Shown piece after piece: positions 1 through 7,185 of a DNA stretch of 64,000 nucleotides; the first letter of the stretch is position 1, and every line of letters begins with the position of its first letter. Made by a program: the position numbers and the translations under genes. The DNA lies in contig JBHOGO010000002.1 of assembly GCA_043421945.1 (NCBI GenBank), positions 1 to 64,000 of the forward strand. Reading direction: 5' to 3'. Below the pieces are notes generated by a model. The model ran no database searches and was not told where the DNA came from. It was given only the letters and a program-made list of their open reading frames with translations. The DNA is from Thaumasiovibrio sp043421945. Its GTDB lineage: Bacteria > Pseudomonadota > Gammaproteobacteria > Enterobacterales > Vibrionaceae.

Positions 1-408
1 GAGAAGTTCACCTGAACCCAGAAAAAGAAGCTGCTTGATAATTAGTCAAGTAGTGACAACTAGCTTGAAAAACGCCGCTACCCTTATAAACTAAAAGTAA
101 AGGCTTAAAGAAAACCACTTTAAACTGCAAATGCAAAAGTTGCAGACTCATAGTCATAAAACAATCACCTTTCAGTCATCTAATACAGATAATCGCCCAC
201 TATTCTGTTCTCATTAACTCATTGTTATCGACCCTATAAAAGATAGCAAAGCTAACGTGTTTGTGTGCATAGTCATGCTCACCTAAACGAAATCAACCAA
301 GATTAGCTTTTGTTCAAAGGTCGTATTTATGATCGCTTTGCGATTATCTTTCTAAAATTAAAGAGGCATGAAAGGAACAGACTATCGTCACCCTCCTTAG
401 ATCCTACA
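1..408. other. Non-coding left edge / leader of the DUF3299 gene
   Basis: No convincing complete gene is seen. A short open frame at 3-38 on the plus strand could be the tail of a gene lying outside the window, but it is too short to identify. The remainder is AT-rich and presumably carries the promoter of the lipoprotein gene at 409. A TATAAAA-like element sits near 235, but I could not pair it with a good -35 box. Confidence 0.4.
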
Positions 409-942
409 ATGAAACCAAAAAATTATATCACTCTACTCTTTGCCACCATGGTTAGTGCGTGTTTAGGCTACACTCCGAGCCAACATAAAGAGCCAACAGA
501 TTGGTCAGAGCTTATAGAGCATTCACAGCGTGAAACCATCCTTGCTTTGATGGAAGAAGAACAGCTTTATGCATGTGATAACCGAGATGACATGACAAGA
601 TTAGTAACACAATCTTTAGGCATTGGATTCGCCCCAATTAACCAAGAGTTGGTCGGGCAAGCGGTTAAACTAGCAGGATTTGTTGTTCCTCTGGAGCAGA
701 AGAATGGCGCCATTACTGAGTTTCTCCTTGTCCCTTACTCAGGTGCTTGTATTGACTCTCCGCCGCCTCCTGCTAATCAAATCATCCATATTCAATACGC
801 TCAAGGATTAGTGAATAGCTCCGCAGATGAAGCTGTTTGGGTTGAAGGGGAGCTAAACACCCTCCCTGCTGATTATAATGAACTAGGGGAAGTCGCCTTT
901 ACAATGTCGGAGCCGTCAATTACTGCATACCCTTCTATATAA
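409..942 (+). CDS. DUF3299 family lipoprotein
   Basis: A 177-residue protein. I place the start at the ATG at 409 because it opens a lipoprotein signal: Lys-rich start, hydrophobic stretch, then a lipobox-like S-A-C at about residues 15-17. An in-frame start at 310 would put 33 unlikely residues in front. The middle and C-terminal part carries the DUF3299 hallmarks AGFVVPLE, ITEFLLVPY and the Cys/Pro patch GACIDSPPPPANQ. Members of this family are small exported proteins of unknown function; the conserved Cys and Pro residues suggest a binding surface, but that is speculation. It stands alone on the plus strand, facing the 3' end of the exopolysaccharide operon. Family assignment is fairly firm; function is not known. 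Confidence 0.8.
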   Translation: MKPKNYITLLFATMVSACLGYTPSQHKEPTDWSELIEHSQRETILALMEEEQLYACDNRDDMTRLVTQSLGIGFAPINQELVGQAVKLAGFVVPLEQKNGAITEFLLVPYSGACIDSPPPPANQIIHIQYAQGLVNSSADEAVWVEGELNTLPADYNELGEVAFTMSEPSITAYPSI

Positions 943-951
943 CCGTCAGCA

Positions 952-978
952 CCCGCTATCACAATTGCTGATAGCGGG
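952..978 (+). terminator. Stem-loop after the DUF3299 gene
   Basis: A perfect 9-bp inverted repeat, CCCGCTATC / GATAGCGGG with an 9-nt loop, begins ten bases after the stop codon. There is no following T-run on the plus strand, so it is a weak intrinsic terminator at best; it may stop transcripts from both sides or stabilise the mRNA end. Confidence 0.45.
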
Positions 979-1012
979 AGAAGACCTTAGAAGAAGCATA
1001 TTCTATCTTCAA

Positions 1013-1192
1013 TTAATCCCATTTAAACACGTCATTATTGACCATCTGATTTAGAATTTCAGAGGCTGATGACGAACTATCCAGACCATATTGGTCAATG
1101 CTATTGAGGTGTATTTCAATGTGCTGAGTGGTTGATGGATCGGCAGGATCTGGCGTAACATTAAGATATTGAATTGCTAACCTGTCATTTAC
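1013..1192 (-). pseudogene. Orphan C-terminal fragment resembling a type I secretion adhesin tail
   Basis: A 59-codon stop-free frame ends in TAA at 1013 and opens just after a TAG at 1193; it has no usable start codon. Its translation contains YLNVTPDPADPS, then HIEIHLNSIDQYG, then SASEILNQMVNNDVFKWD at the very end. This order (YL-V near the start, a polar strand, I-x-L-x-x-x-D, then I-L-x-x-L/M and a hydrophobic-Asp end) matches the pattern I know from C-termini of RTX adhesins of the VCA0849-type secretion-signal class. It overlaps the last codons of the acyltransferase gene by 8 bases. I infer a remnant of a deleted adhesin gene; a chance open frame cannot be excluded. Confidence 0.4.
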
Positions 1193-2237
1193 CTAAAAGG
1201 TAAACATATAGCCCTGTTGGTAACCTGCGAATTCCTTGCCAAACCCAGAAGCTTGTAATGACCCAAAGAAAAGGGGCAGATATGTAGAAGATGAGATAGG
1301 GATAACTCAACTCATTTCCAAAAATTTGTTGCCATAGCCCCCAGAACAGAAGGAATACAACATTGTGACTCAAAAAAACAAAGTAGATTCTAGATTCAAT
1401 TCGCGCCCAAGCTTCAACCCACCCTACTTCTTTCAAATGTACAGCGACCCAGCCACTTAAGCTCATAAAGCTCAATGCCAGTAAAAGTCGCCCAACTAAT
1501 CCCTGCCAAAAATCCTCATACCAAGTTCCACCGACGATGACGCAATATATCAACGCAACAGAAGCCATCACCAGTGCCCATTTGAGGTGATAAAACGCAC
1601 GGGGTAACAACGTTGAACAAGGGGAGATAATGACTCCGACCCAAAAAAAGATAGCGATCTCCTGACGAAGAACGAATGGGGACAGCTCAATAGTTATCAG
1701 AAAAGCCAGTATTACCAGCTTTCCCAACAGAGTGGGTTTTAGTCGATTCAATATAGGAAGAGCAATTAGGGAGATAGCAAACAGGTCACGCAGAAATAAG
1801 TGTGAAGCCTGTGCGGATTGTCCATTTAAACCGAACAACTGGAAGAGAAAGATCTGCCACCCATTGCTATCCACTATGGATCGATAAAAGGCATTCGATT
1901 GACCCAAGGTAAGGAAAATTGCGAGTCCTAAAGTGATCGCAATTCCATTCCATACGACCATCGGAATAACCAGACTCGACACACGTTTTCGTAGTAACAC
2001 TTGCCAATGCGCTTTGCCTATTGCTCTTGCAAAAAGATACCCACTGACAATCGTTAATGTCGGCACACTTCCACGTCCTAATATATCGGCAAAGAAATGC
2101 TTACAAGCTAACACAACAGGAGAAAGTGTATCAGAAACACTATCCAGACCGGGATTAACATGCACAAAGCACATAAACGTGATAGAAAAAACACGCAATA
2201 GCTTTATCTGTAATGAAGTATCACTATCTACCTTCAT
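1185..2237 (-). CDS. Acyltransferase 3 family membrane protein (exopolysaccharide modification)
   Basis: A 350-residue, strongly hydrophobic protein with about ten membrane segments. The N-terminus (LLRVFSITFMCFVHVNPG) carries the histidine in the first membrane helix typical of acyltransferase-3 (OafA/WecH-like) enzymes, which transfer acetyl or other acyl groups to sugars at the inner membrane. The start ATG overlaps the stop of the upstream polymerase gene as ATGA. It is the last gene of the minus-strand exopolysaccharide operon, so the natural inference is O-acylation of that polymer or its lipid-linked repeat. The donor and acceptor cannot be read from sequence. Confidence 0.83.
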   Translation of the reverse strand: MKVDSDTSLQIKLLRVFSITFMCFVHVNPGLDSVSDTLSPVVLACKHFFADILGRGSVPTLTIVSGYLFARAIGKAHWQVLLRKRVSSLVIPMVVWNGIAITLGLAIFLTLGQSNAFYRSIVDSNGWQIFLFQLFGLNGQSAQASHLFLRDLFAISLIALPILNRLKPTLLGKLVILAFLITIELSPFVLRQEIAIFFWVGVIISPCSTLLPRAFYHLKWALVMASVALIYCVIVGGTWYEDFWQGLVGRLLLALSFMSLSGWVAVHLKEVGWVEAWARIESRIYFVFLSHNVVFLLFWGLWQQIFGNELSYPYLIFYISAPFLWVITSFWVWQGIRRLPTGLYVYLLGK

Positions 2238-3418
2238 CGCTGTTTACACACGCACATCACTACAAGCGGTATCATAGAGTATCCCGCTACGCCAGATAGG
2301 AAGGAAGATTCAAACATCGCAGTAATCAATAGATACACAGCAAAGCCATTACTTAATGGCTCAACCGAAGCATGAAACAGGTTATAAAGAACAATAATGG
2401 CGATTAACCCAGCCCCAAAAACGCCCATACACAGAAATGCTTGTAACACTAAATTGTGAGCATGAGATGTGCTATACCCTACTACATCACTAAACTCAGG
2501 CATTACTGCACTTGTCGTGCCCAACCCTATGCCTGTCAGCGGTTGCTGCCAAGCTAGTTCCCATGCAACTGGCCAGATATCAACACGCCCAGTTAATGAT
2601 AAAAGTTCATTAGGGTCACCATGACGTGACAGCATCACCAGAAACGCCATTGGATCACTAAGAATAAATACTCCAGCACAGACCACAACGAAAGCACCAG
2701 CAAACAACAGCATCGTTTTGAAACTGCTTTTAGGTAACATAATCAACGCTGAAACAGCCCACGCCACAGAGGCGGTTTTACTGTTCGACAGCAACAAAGC
2801 ACCAAGCGCGATCAGCATCAACACCAGCAAGTAACGTAATGAAAAAATCTGCCTTTGATGCAATCGCTGTATTAGCAGTAACATCACTGCGGCAAAGCCG
2901 CCCATCGCATTTGATGTCGTAAAGGTGCCACTCATTCTTGAGCTCACCAACAACACACTATCAAACCAATATATATGCCGACCAAGCTCGGGAAGAAAGA
3001 AATAATAGAAGTAGGACAGCACTAATAAAACACCACCAGCACAGCCTAATGTCACGATAACGCCATCTAATCCGTAGCGAAGATATAGAAATCGAATCCC
3101 CAAGTAGAATGATCCATAAGAGATCACCGTCATTAAGGTTCGAACTGGGTCCACAGAAAAGGGGACTAATGCTAGAGCTAAGATCAAAAACAAGCCGAGA
3201 AGATAGTCATGTTGATTAATCCACTTCCAACCATGCTTAACAAAGGCCATGCCGGTGATAAACAATGTACCGCCCCAACTTAATAGCCTCAGAAATGCTT
3301 GAAAATCAAGATCGGTGCTGGCGTACTCACGAATTCTTAGCACCATTAATGCACCACATAGCACTAATGTGCCGAACACAATGACCGTTCGATTTAGGTT
3401 GATTGCTGAATTATTCAT
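2234..3418 (-). CDS. O-antigen ligase/polymerase (Wzy-like) membrane protein
   Basis: A 394-residue polytopic protein, about 11-12 membrane spans. The large external loop in the C-terminal half (LTGRVDIWPVAWELAWQQP, then GIGLGTT and a TSHAHNLVLQ stretch) is the signature of the O-antigen ligase / Wzy_C family, whose members join lipid-linked repeats or transfer a polymer. In this operon, with a flippase-like gene upstream and a Wzc-type co-polymerase further up, the expected role is polymerisation of the exopolysaccharide at the periplasmic face. An AGGAT box precedes the ATG. It is separated by 15 bases from the upstream gene and overlaps the next one by 4. Confidence 0.83.
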   Translation of the reverse strand: MNNSAINLNRTVIVFGTLVLCGALMVLRIREYASTDLDFQAFLRLLSWGGTLFITGMAFVKHGWKWINQHDYLLGLFLILALALVPFSVDPVRTLMTVISYGSFYLGIRFLYLRYGLDGVIVTLGCAGGVLLVLSYFYYFFLPELGRHIYWFDSVLLVSSRMSGTFTTSNAMGGFAAVMLLLIQRLHQRQIFSLRYLLVLMLIALGALLLSNSKTASVAWAVSALIMLPKSSFKTMLLFAGAFVVVCAGVFILSDPMAFLVMLSRHGDPNELLSLTGRVDIWPVAWELAWQQPLTGIGLGTTSAVMPEFSDVVGYSTSHAHNLVLQAFLCMGVFGAGLIAIIVLYNLFHASVEPLSNGFAVYLLITAMFESSFLSGVAGYSMIPLVVMCVCKQR

Positions 3419-3433
3419 GATGAGATCCTAGCT

Positions 3434-4798
3434 TCATAGTGATACCTGCATCGTCATCCGACGCTTATCAGACGTTATTCTCAATAAAACTGCCGTTAGC
3501 GACCAACCTGCCAGAATACTTACCCATAAACCGTGCTCCCAACCCGCCCCTGCGACCAGCAAACATAAAGCGGTACTCCCACCAAACCAATAACTCATAT
3601 TAAGTGGCCAATAACAGCGTTGAGAAACCAGAACCATTTCACTCACTCGGCATTGCGACAGGGCGGTTACCACCCCCCACCAGCAGAGCATTGCTTGCCA
3701 AGGTGGGCGCTCCTCAGGCAGATAAAAAAGAGGCAACAGTATTACCGCTGCCACAAGGCTGCTACCGCCCAGCGATAACGCCAAAATAAAGTAACGTTTA
3801 TATAGCTCACTAATACGCTGACTCAAGTGAACCGCATGAACCTTATCTGAAACCCTGTTGCCAGCATGCACTTTGTTAGTGTGTACATTATCTTTTTGTA
3901 GAGTGTCTTGTTGTAAAGTGTCTTCTTGTAGATTGCCTTGTTTTGCATCGTCTAGTTGCAGATTGCCGAGCTGTACATCAGTCGCACGTTTTTGACCGGC
4001 ATCCTCTTTAACATTAGGCGCATGATCCCCCTCTCCTTTACCTTGATTTAGCTCTTGCTGATCAATCACTTCTCTAGATTTGACGACGAGTTGTACCACC
4101 TGAAAAAGTGACCGTGCAATAAACAGACTCGCAACGATTGCCGTTGCATAAAAGTGACTGGCAATAACAAAGGGGATATGGACTAAATACAACTGACTGG
4201 ATGACTGACTAGCTCGTGCTAAAAGCAGCTGCGGAGTAGCAAACCACCAAGGATAAATAACGCCGCTACGCTCTTGTCGACGAATCAAAGCCAACAATAT
4301 CAATACATCAATGAATGCTAGAAAAAAGTAAAGCGGTGCCAATGGTAAAGTGTGCGCGATAAAACTTGAGAGAACGACAATGGTCAATATCGCTGGAGTG
4401 ACAACAATCCAAATCGCTTGTGACATCCTTGGTAGCCAAAAGCGCAGACTTTCATGAAAAAATATAAACAGGAACAATGCACTATTCAGAGACCAATTAG
4501 ATGTCGCGACAAGAGGCGTGATAAGTGCGACAAAAATAAACAGGACGGCCCCTAGACTGGCACTATTCATCAACATTTTTCGCCAGTCAAAGCGTTCATC
4601 ACTACGTAAGTTAAAGGGAATTAATAATCCAGTAAGATGAAAACTATTAGCGATCAGAGCAATCGTCATCGCTAAACCAAAGCTCACTACCGCAGCATGA
4701 CCATAGAAAGTCAGCAGTGAAAAAGTCAGTAAAAAATGACTGCCAGATGTCAGTAAAGAGTCGAGGATAAGGATATGTCGTGCATTAGGGAGGGTCAT
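3434..4798 (-). CDS. Wzx/flippase-like polytopic membrane protein with a pentapeptide-repeat loop
   Basis: A 454-residue membrane protein (start taken at the ATG at 4798, directly after the stop of the upstream gene; a TTG at 4807 is the alternative). About ten membrane helices flank a long hydrophilic insert. It has no strong motif; the size, helix count and position beside a Wzy-like polymerase and Alg13/14-like transferases suggest the lipid-linked repeat-unit flippase. The insert, about residues 245-327, is Gln/Asp/Asn/His-rich and is built from ten five-residue repeats (for example LQLDD, AKQGN, LQEDT, LQQDT, LQKDN). Such an insert is not something I know from Wzx proteins. The flippase role is an inference from context. 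Confidence 0.65.
   Translation of the reverse strand: MTLPNARHILILDSLLTSGSHFLLTFSLLTFYGHAAVVSFGLAMTIALIANSFHLTGLLIPFNLRSDERFDWRKMLMNSASLGAVLFIFVALITPLVATSNWSLNSALFLFIFFHESLRFWLPRMSQAIWIVVTPAILTIVVLSSFIAHTLPLAPLYFFLAFIDVLILLALIRRQERSGVIYPWWFATPQLLLARASQSSSQLYLVHIPFVIASHFYATAIVASLFIARSLFQVVQLVVKSREVIDQQELNQGKGEGDHAPNVKEDAGQKRATDVQLGNLQLDDAKQGNLQEDTLQQDTLQKDNVHTNKVHAGNRVSDKVHAVHLSQRISELYKRYFILALSLGGSSLVAAVILLPLFYLPEERPPWQAMLCWWGVVTALSQCRVSEMVLVSQRCYWPLNMSYWFGGSTALCLLVAGAGWEHGLWVSILAGWSLTAVLLRITSDKRRMTMQVSL
3818..3985 (-). repeat. 15-bp tandem repeat encoding pentapeptide repeats inside the flippase-like gene
   Basis: On the coding strand imperfect 15-bp units follow one another and translate to a run of pentads with a hydrophobic or Ala residue at the first position and Asp/Asn near the end (LQEDT, LQQDT, LQKDN, VHTNK, VHAGN). 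The array falls between two membrane helices, so it forms a soluble loop. Confidence 0.7.
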
Positions 4799-4799
4799 A

Positions 4800-5411
4800 T
4801 TACCCAACCAAACATGACTTTATATATGCAGATAAATCAAGCGCTGCATGGCCATCATTGTTTTTTGCATTTTGAGAATGGTACTGCAAATCAGCCTCAC
4901 TCCCTTGGTGAGTTTGTTGTTGCTGGATTGTCTCAAACTGGGGCTCGCAAGAAGCAGAAATGAAGAAAGGCGCATCATCAGAAAGATCTTTTACATTTCG
5001 TAATCGAGGCTCTAACTCTTCCATTGAATGAGCAACTTGGAATTTACTTTGTAGACTTTCAATGGTGCCACCCAGTGGCGCAAATCGTTTGATAGTATCA
5101 AATTGATGGTCGTTGCGATGTTCACCGAGATCGCTTCTACGTGGTACGACGATAAGCGGTTTTTCAACTTCTAAGCATTGAATAATGCTGCCCATTCCCG
5201 CATGAGCTATCATGACATCTGCACGTCCCATCGCTAATGCATAGTCACCAGCACCCAAAAAAGAGTGAGTTTGAATATGCTTTGCTTGGTATTCACTTTC
5301 ACCAACTTGTGCTTCAATATCCCAATGAGTGTAACGAGCAGCCAACTCATCTAACGTCCGAATTAAACGATCAAAGGGCAGTTGCGCCCCTACAGTCACA
5401 AACATCTTCAT
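4800..5411 (-). CDS. Alg13/PssE-like glycosyltransferase subunit (GT28 C-terminal type)
   Basis: A 203-residue protein matching the GT28 C-terminal (nucleotide-sugar binding) half alone: MKMFVTVGAQLPFDRLI at the start, then ADVMIAHAGMGSIIQCLE and PLIVVPRRSDLGEHRNDHQ, the UDP-sugar binding loop. Enzymes of the PssE/Alg13 kind are soluble catalytic subunits that need a membrane partner of the Alg14/PssD kind, and that partner is encoded two genes upstream (5864-6313). Together they would add a sugar, often from a UDP donor, to the lipid-linked oligosaccharide. The start overlaps the preceding stop as TAATG. The last ~50 residues are Gln/His-rich and less conserved. Confidence 0.8.
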   Translation of the reverse strand: MKMFVTVGAQLPFDRLIRTLDELAARYTHWDIEAQVGESEYQAKHIQTHSFLGAGDYALAMGRADVMIAHAGMGSIIQCLEVEKPLIVVPRRSDLGEHRNDHQFDTIKRFAPLGGTIESLQSKFQVAHSMEELEPRLRNVKDLSDDAPFFISASCEPQFETIQQQQTHQGSEADLQYHSQNAKNNDGHAALDLSAYIKSCLVG

Positions 5412-5848
5412 TATGCCGCCTTGCTGATTGTTAGAATACCTAAACGGTCTGTCACAATGCCGGATTTCACGACCTTAGCTGGATTTCCGGCCACGATACA
5501 ATGAGAAGGGACAGACTTCGTCACAATCGCCCCAGCAGCAACAATGCACTGATCGCCAATGCGAACACCCGGCAAAATCATACTGTTTCCACCAATAAAG
5601 CAGTTTTTTCCTATATGTACATCCGCATGTAAATTGCGACTCATATCATGAGTGAGTACGACAGCGCCAAAGGCAACATAGCTCCCTTCACCAATGTGTA
5701 CGCCTCTTGGGTTGGTTTTATCTAACTTCGCTTTTAAAGAAATTCTGACACTAGGGTCTATATTCATTCCATAACGTCGTCTCAGCCAACGTGTATAAAG
5801 TGATAAACAAGCTTGTCGAAAAGTGACATGAAAAAATCGATTTATCAT
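5411..5848 (-). CDS. Hexapeptide-repeat O-acetyltransferase
   Basis: A 145-residue left-handed beta-helix acyltransferase of the WcaF/NodL/LacA kind. Hexapeptide pattern is visible from about residue 45 (VHIGEGSYVAFGAVVLTHD, then IGKNCFIGGNSMILPGVRIG, IVAAGAIVTKSV, and IVAGNPAKVV near the end). The catalytic histidine is expected in the LTHD segment. Such enzymes use acetyl-CoA to acetylate sugar hydroxyls in the cytoplasm. It sits between the two halves of the Alg13/14-like transferase, so the acceptor is presumably a sugar of the exopolysaccharide repeat. GAGG precedes the ATG; the gap to the upstream gene is 15 bases. Confidence 0.83.
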   Translation of the reverse strand: MINRFFHVTFRQACLSLYTRWLRRRYGMNIDPSVRISLKAKLDKTNPRGVHIGEGSYVAFGAVVLTHDMSRNLHADVHIGKNCFIGGNSMILPGVRIGDQCIVAAGAIVTKSVPSHCIVAGNPAKVVKSGIVTDRLGILTISKAA

Positions 5849-5863
5849 CGCCCCGATCCTCGT

Positions 5864-6313
5864 TTAAATAACACGCCCTTGGAATTCAACCCCTGGCTGT
5901 ACAACATTTTTCCACTGGGTTAACGTTTGATGGCAACAAAATTTAGCCATTTTTCCCGACGCTGATAGTTGTTGAGTGTTCGCGATACTATCGATCCAAA
6001 TCGCTTTTCGCCCCATACATCGCCCGATGAAAACAGCAATAAAGCCGGGTAAAGCGCCCGTTGAAACAATCGAATCGGGTCGTTCTCGTAAGATAAGACG
6101 CAACACCTGTGTCATAACAACAGGTGCAAGCCACCAATTTGAACGTGAGAAATCAGAAATCAAATAATGGTCTTGCGACTCAGGCTTATCCTCTTTACTC
6201 ATTCGTGTACGAACCATGACGACATCAAGTTCGTCACTTCGAAGTGGGCGCATTAATCGTGTTAATTGAACGTAATGCCCTCCAGTAGATGCAATCGCTA
6301 GCACTTTTTTCAT
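5864..6313 (-). CDS. Alg14/PssD-like membrane subunit of a glycosyltransferase
   Basis: A 149-residue protein beginning KKVLAIASTGGHYVQLTRL, the Alg14/PssD N-terminal nucleotide-fold signature with its G-G-H motif; later VSTGALPGFIAVFIGRCMG forms the membrane-associated helix and IWIDSIANTQQLSASGK continues the family pattern. These proteins anchor and activate an Alg13/PssE partner at the inner membrane; the partner here is 4800-5411. Its start overlaps the end of the GT2 gene by four bases (ATGA), so translation is probably coupled. Confidence 0.8.
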   Translation of the reverse strand: MKKVLAIASTGGHYVQLTRLMRPLRSDELDVVMVRTRMSKEDKPESQDHYLISDFSRSNWWLAPVVMTQVLRLILRERPDSIVSTGALPGFIAVFIGRCMGRKAIWIDSIANTQQLSASGKMAKFCCHQTLTQWKNVVQPGVEFQGRVI

Positions 6314-7185
6314 GATGATTTTTCTCCATCACAAGCCGTTAATACCGGTTTTCGAGAGCTTTCATCACGCTCCCAGCGGTTTTGTCCCACCATATTTTGC
6401 CATCTAGCACGAAGTGAACAGGCCACAACAACCGCAAAGTAGATCGCACCGGAAATAAACGCCCGCTCCTCCCACATCAGTAAAGCTAAACGTTTGATAC
6501 TATTTTTACCGCTGGATGGATTCATGCCATTTTGTTGCCGCAATTGCCGATTACCTAGCCTCGCCCGTGATTTAATCTTGATCAGCGACCAAAGGTTTTC
6601 TGGTGCCGACACTTCACAATACACATCATTAAAAATCGTTATATTGTCGGGCCCTAGGGTCGCTTTTACATAGCCGTCATCAGCAATCACCTCAGGAAGT
6701 GGATAGACAGCTCTCACGGCAAGCGGCGACAAGATATAACAGCAGCTACAGGTCATACCCGCTTGAAAGATGGGTGTTAACTCCCAAAAGCGATAGTAGG
6801 CTTTGACAGCCCAAGAGGCCTCCTGAAGCTGGACTTGCGGATAGGGAGAGCCGAGTAAGTAAGACTGTGCGCCAGTACGAGAGATTAAGATCTCTAAACT
6901 TAATGGACGAATGACAATATCAGCATCTTGCACAAGTACGTGTTCGAAAGAGGCAAACTCAAGTCCAGCATTAATAGCAGCCGTTTTAGATCCCTGTGTG
7001 AGGCTCACTAAACGAACTTCAGGGAATTCCCTCTCGACGAAACGTTCTGTACCATCACTGCAGCCATTGGCGACAACCACAACCTCCAAATCGCCGTGTT
7101 TTTTAAGCAAAAAACGATAGGGTTCAAGTGCTTTAGCGATCACATTACGTTCGTTATAAGCGGGGATAATTACCGTTAAACTCAT
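6310..7185 (-). CDS. Family 2 glycosyltransferase
   Basis: A 291-residue GT-A fold enzyme: LTVIIPAYNERNVI at the N-terminus, VVVANGCSDGT, then the metal-binding VQDADI at about residues 84-89, and the later ADDGYVKA that matches the acceptor-site ED/DD motif of GT2 enzymes. A hydrophobic segment near residues 240-258 probably contacts the membrane. It would add one sugar to the growing lipid-linked exopolysaccharide repeat in the cytoplasm. Donor and linkage cannot be predicted. The gene overlaps both neighbours by four bases. Confidence 0.87.
   Translation of the reverse strand: MSLTVIIPAYNERNVIAKALEPYRFLLKKHGDLEVVVVANGCSDGTERFVEREFPEVRLVSLTQGSKTAAINAGLEFASFEHVLVQDADIVIRPLSLEILISRTGAQSYLLGSPYPQVQLQEASWAVKAYYRFWELTPIFQAGMTCSCCYILSPLAVRAVYPLPEVIADDGYVKATLGPDNITIFNDVYCEVSAPENLWSLIKIKSRARLGNRQLRQQNGMNPSSGKNSIKRLALLMWEERAFISGAIYFAVVVACSLRARWQNMVGQNRWERDESSRKPVLTACDGEKSS

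Noticed and set aside
3..38. Short plus-strand frame ending in TGA, possibly the tail of a gene left of the window
   Set aside because: Only eleven codons are visible and no family can be recognised; another frame is also open at the edge.
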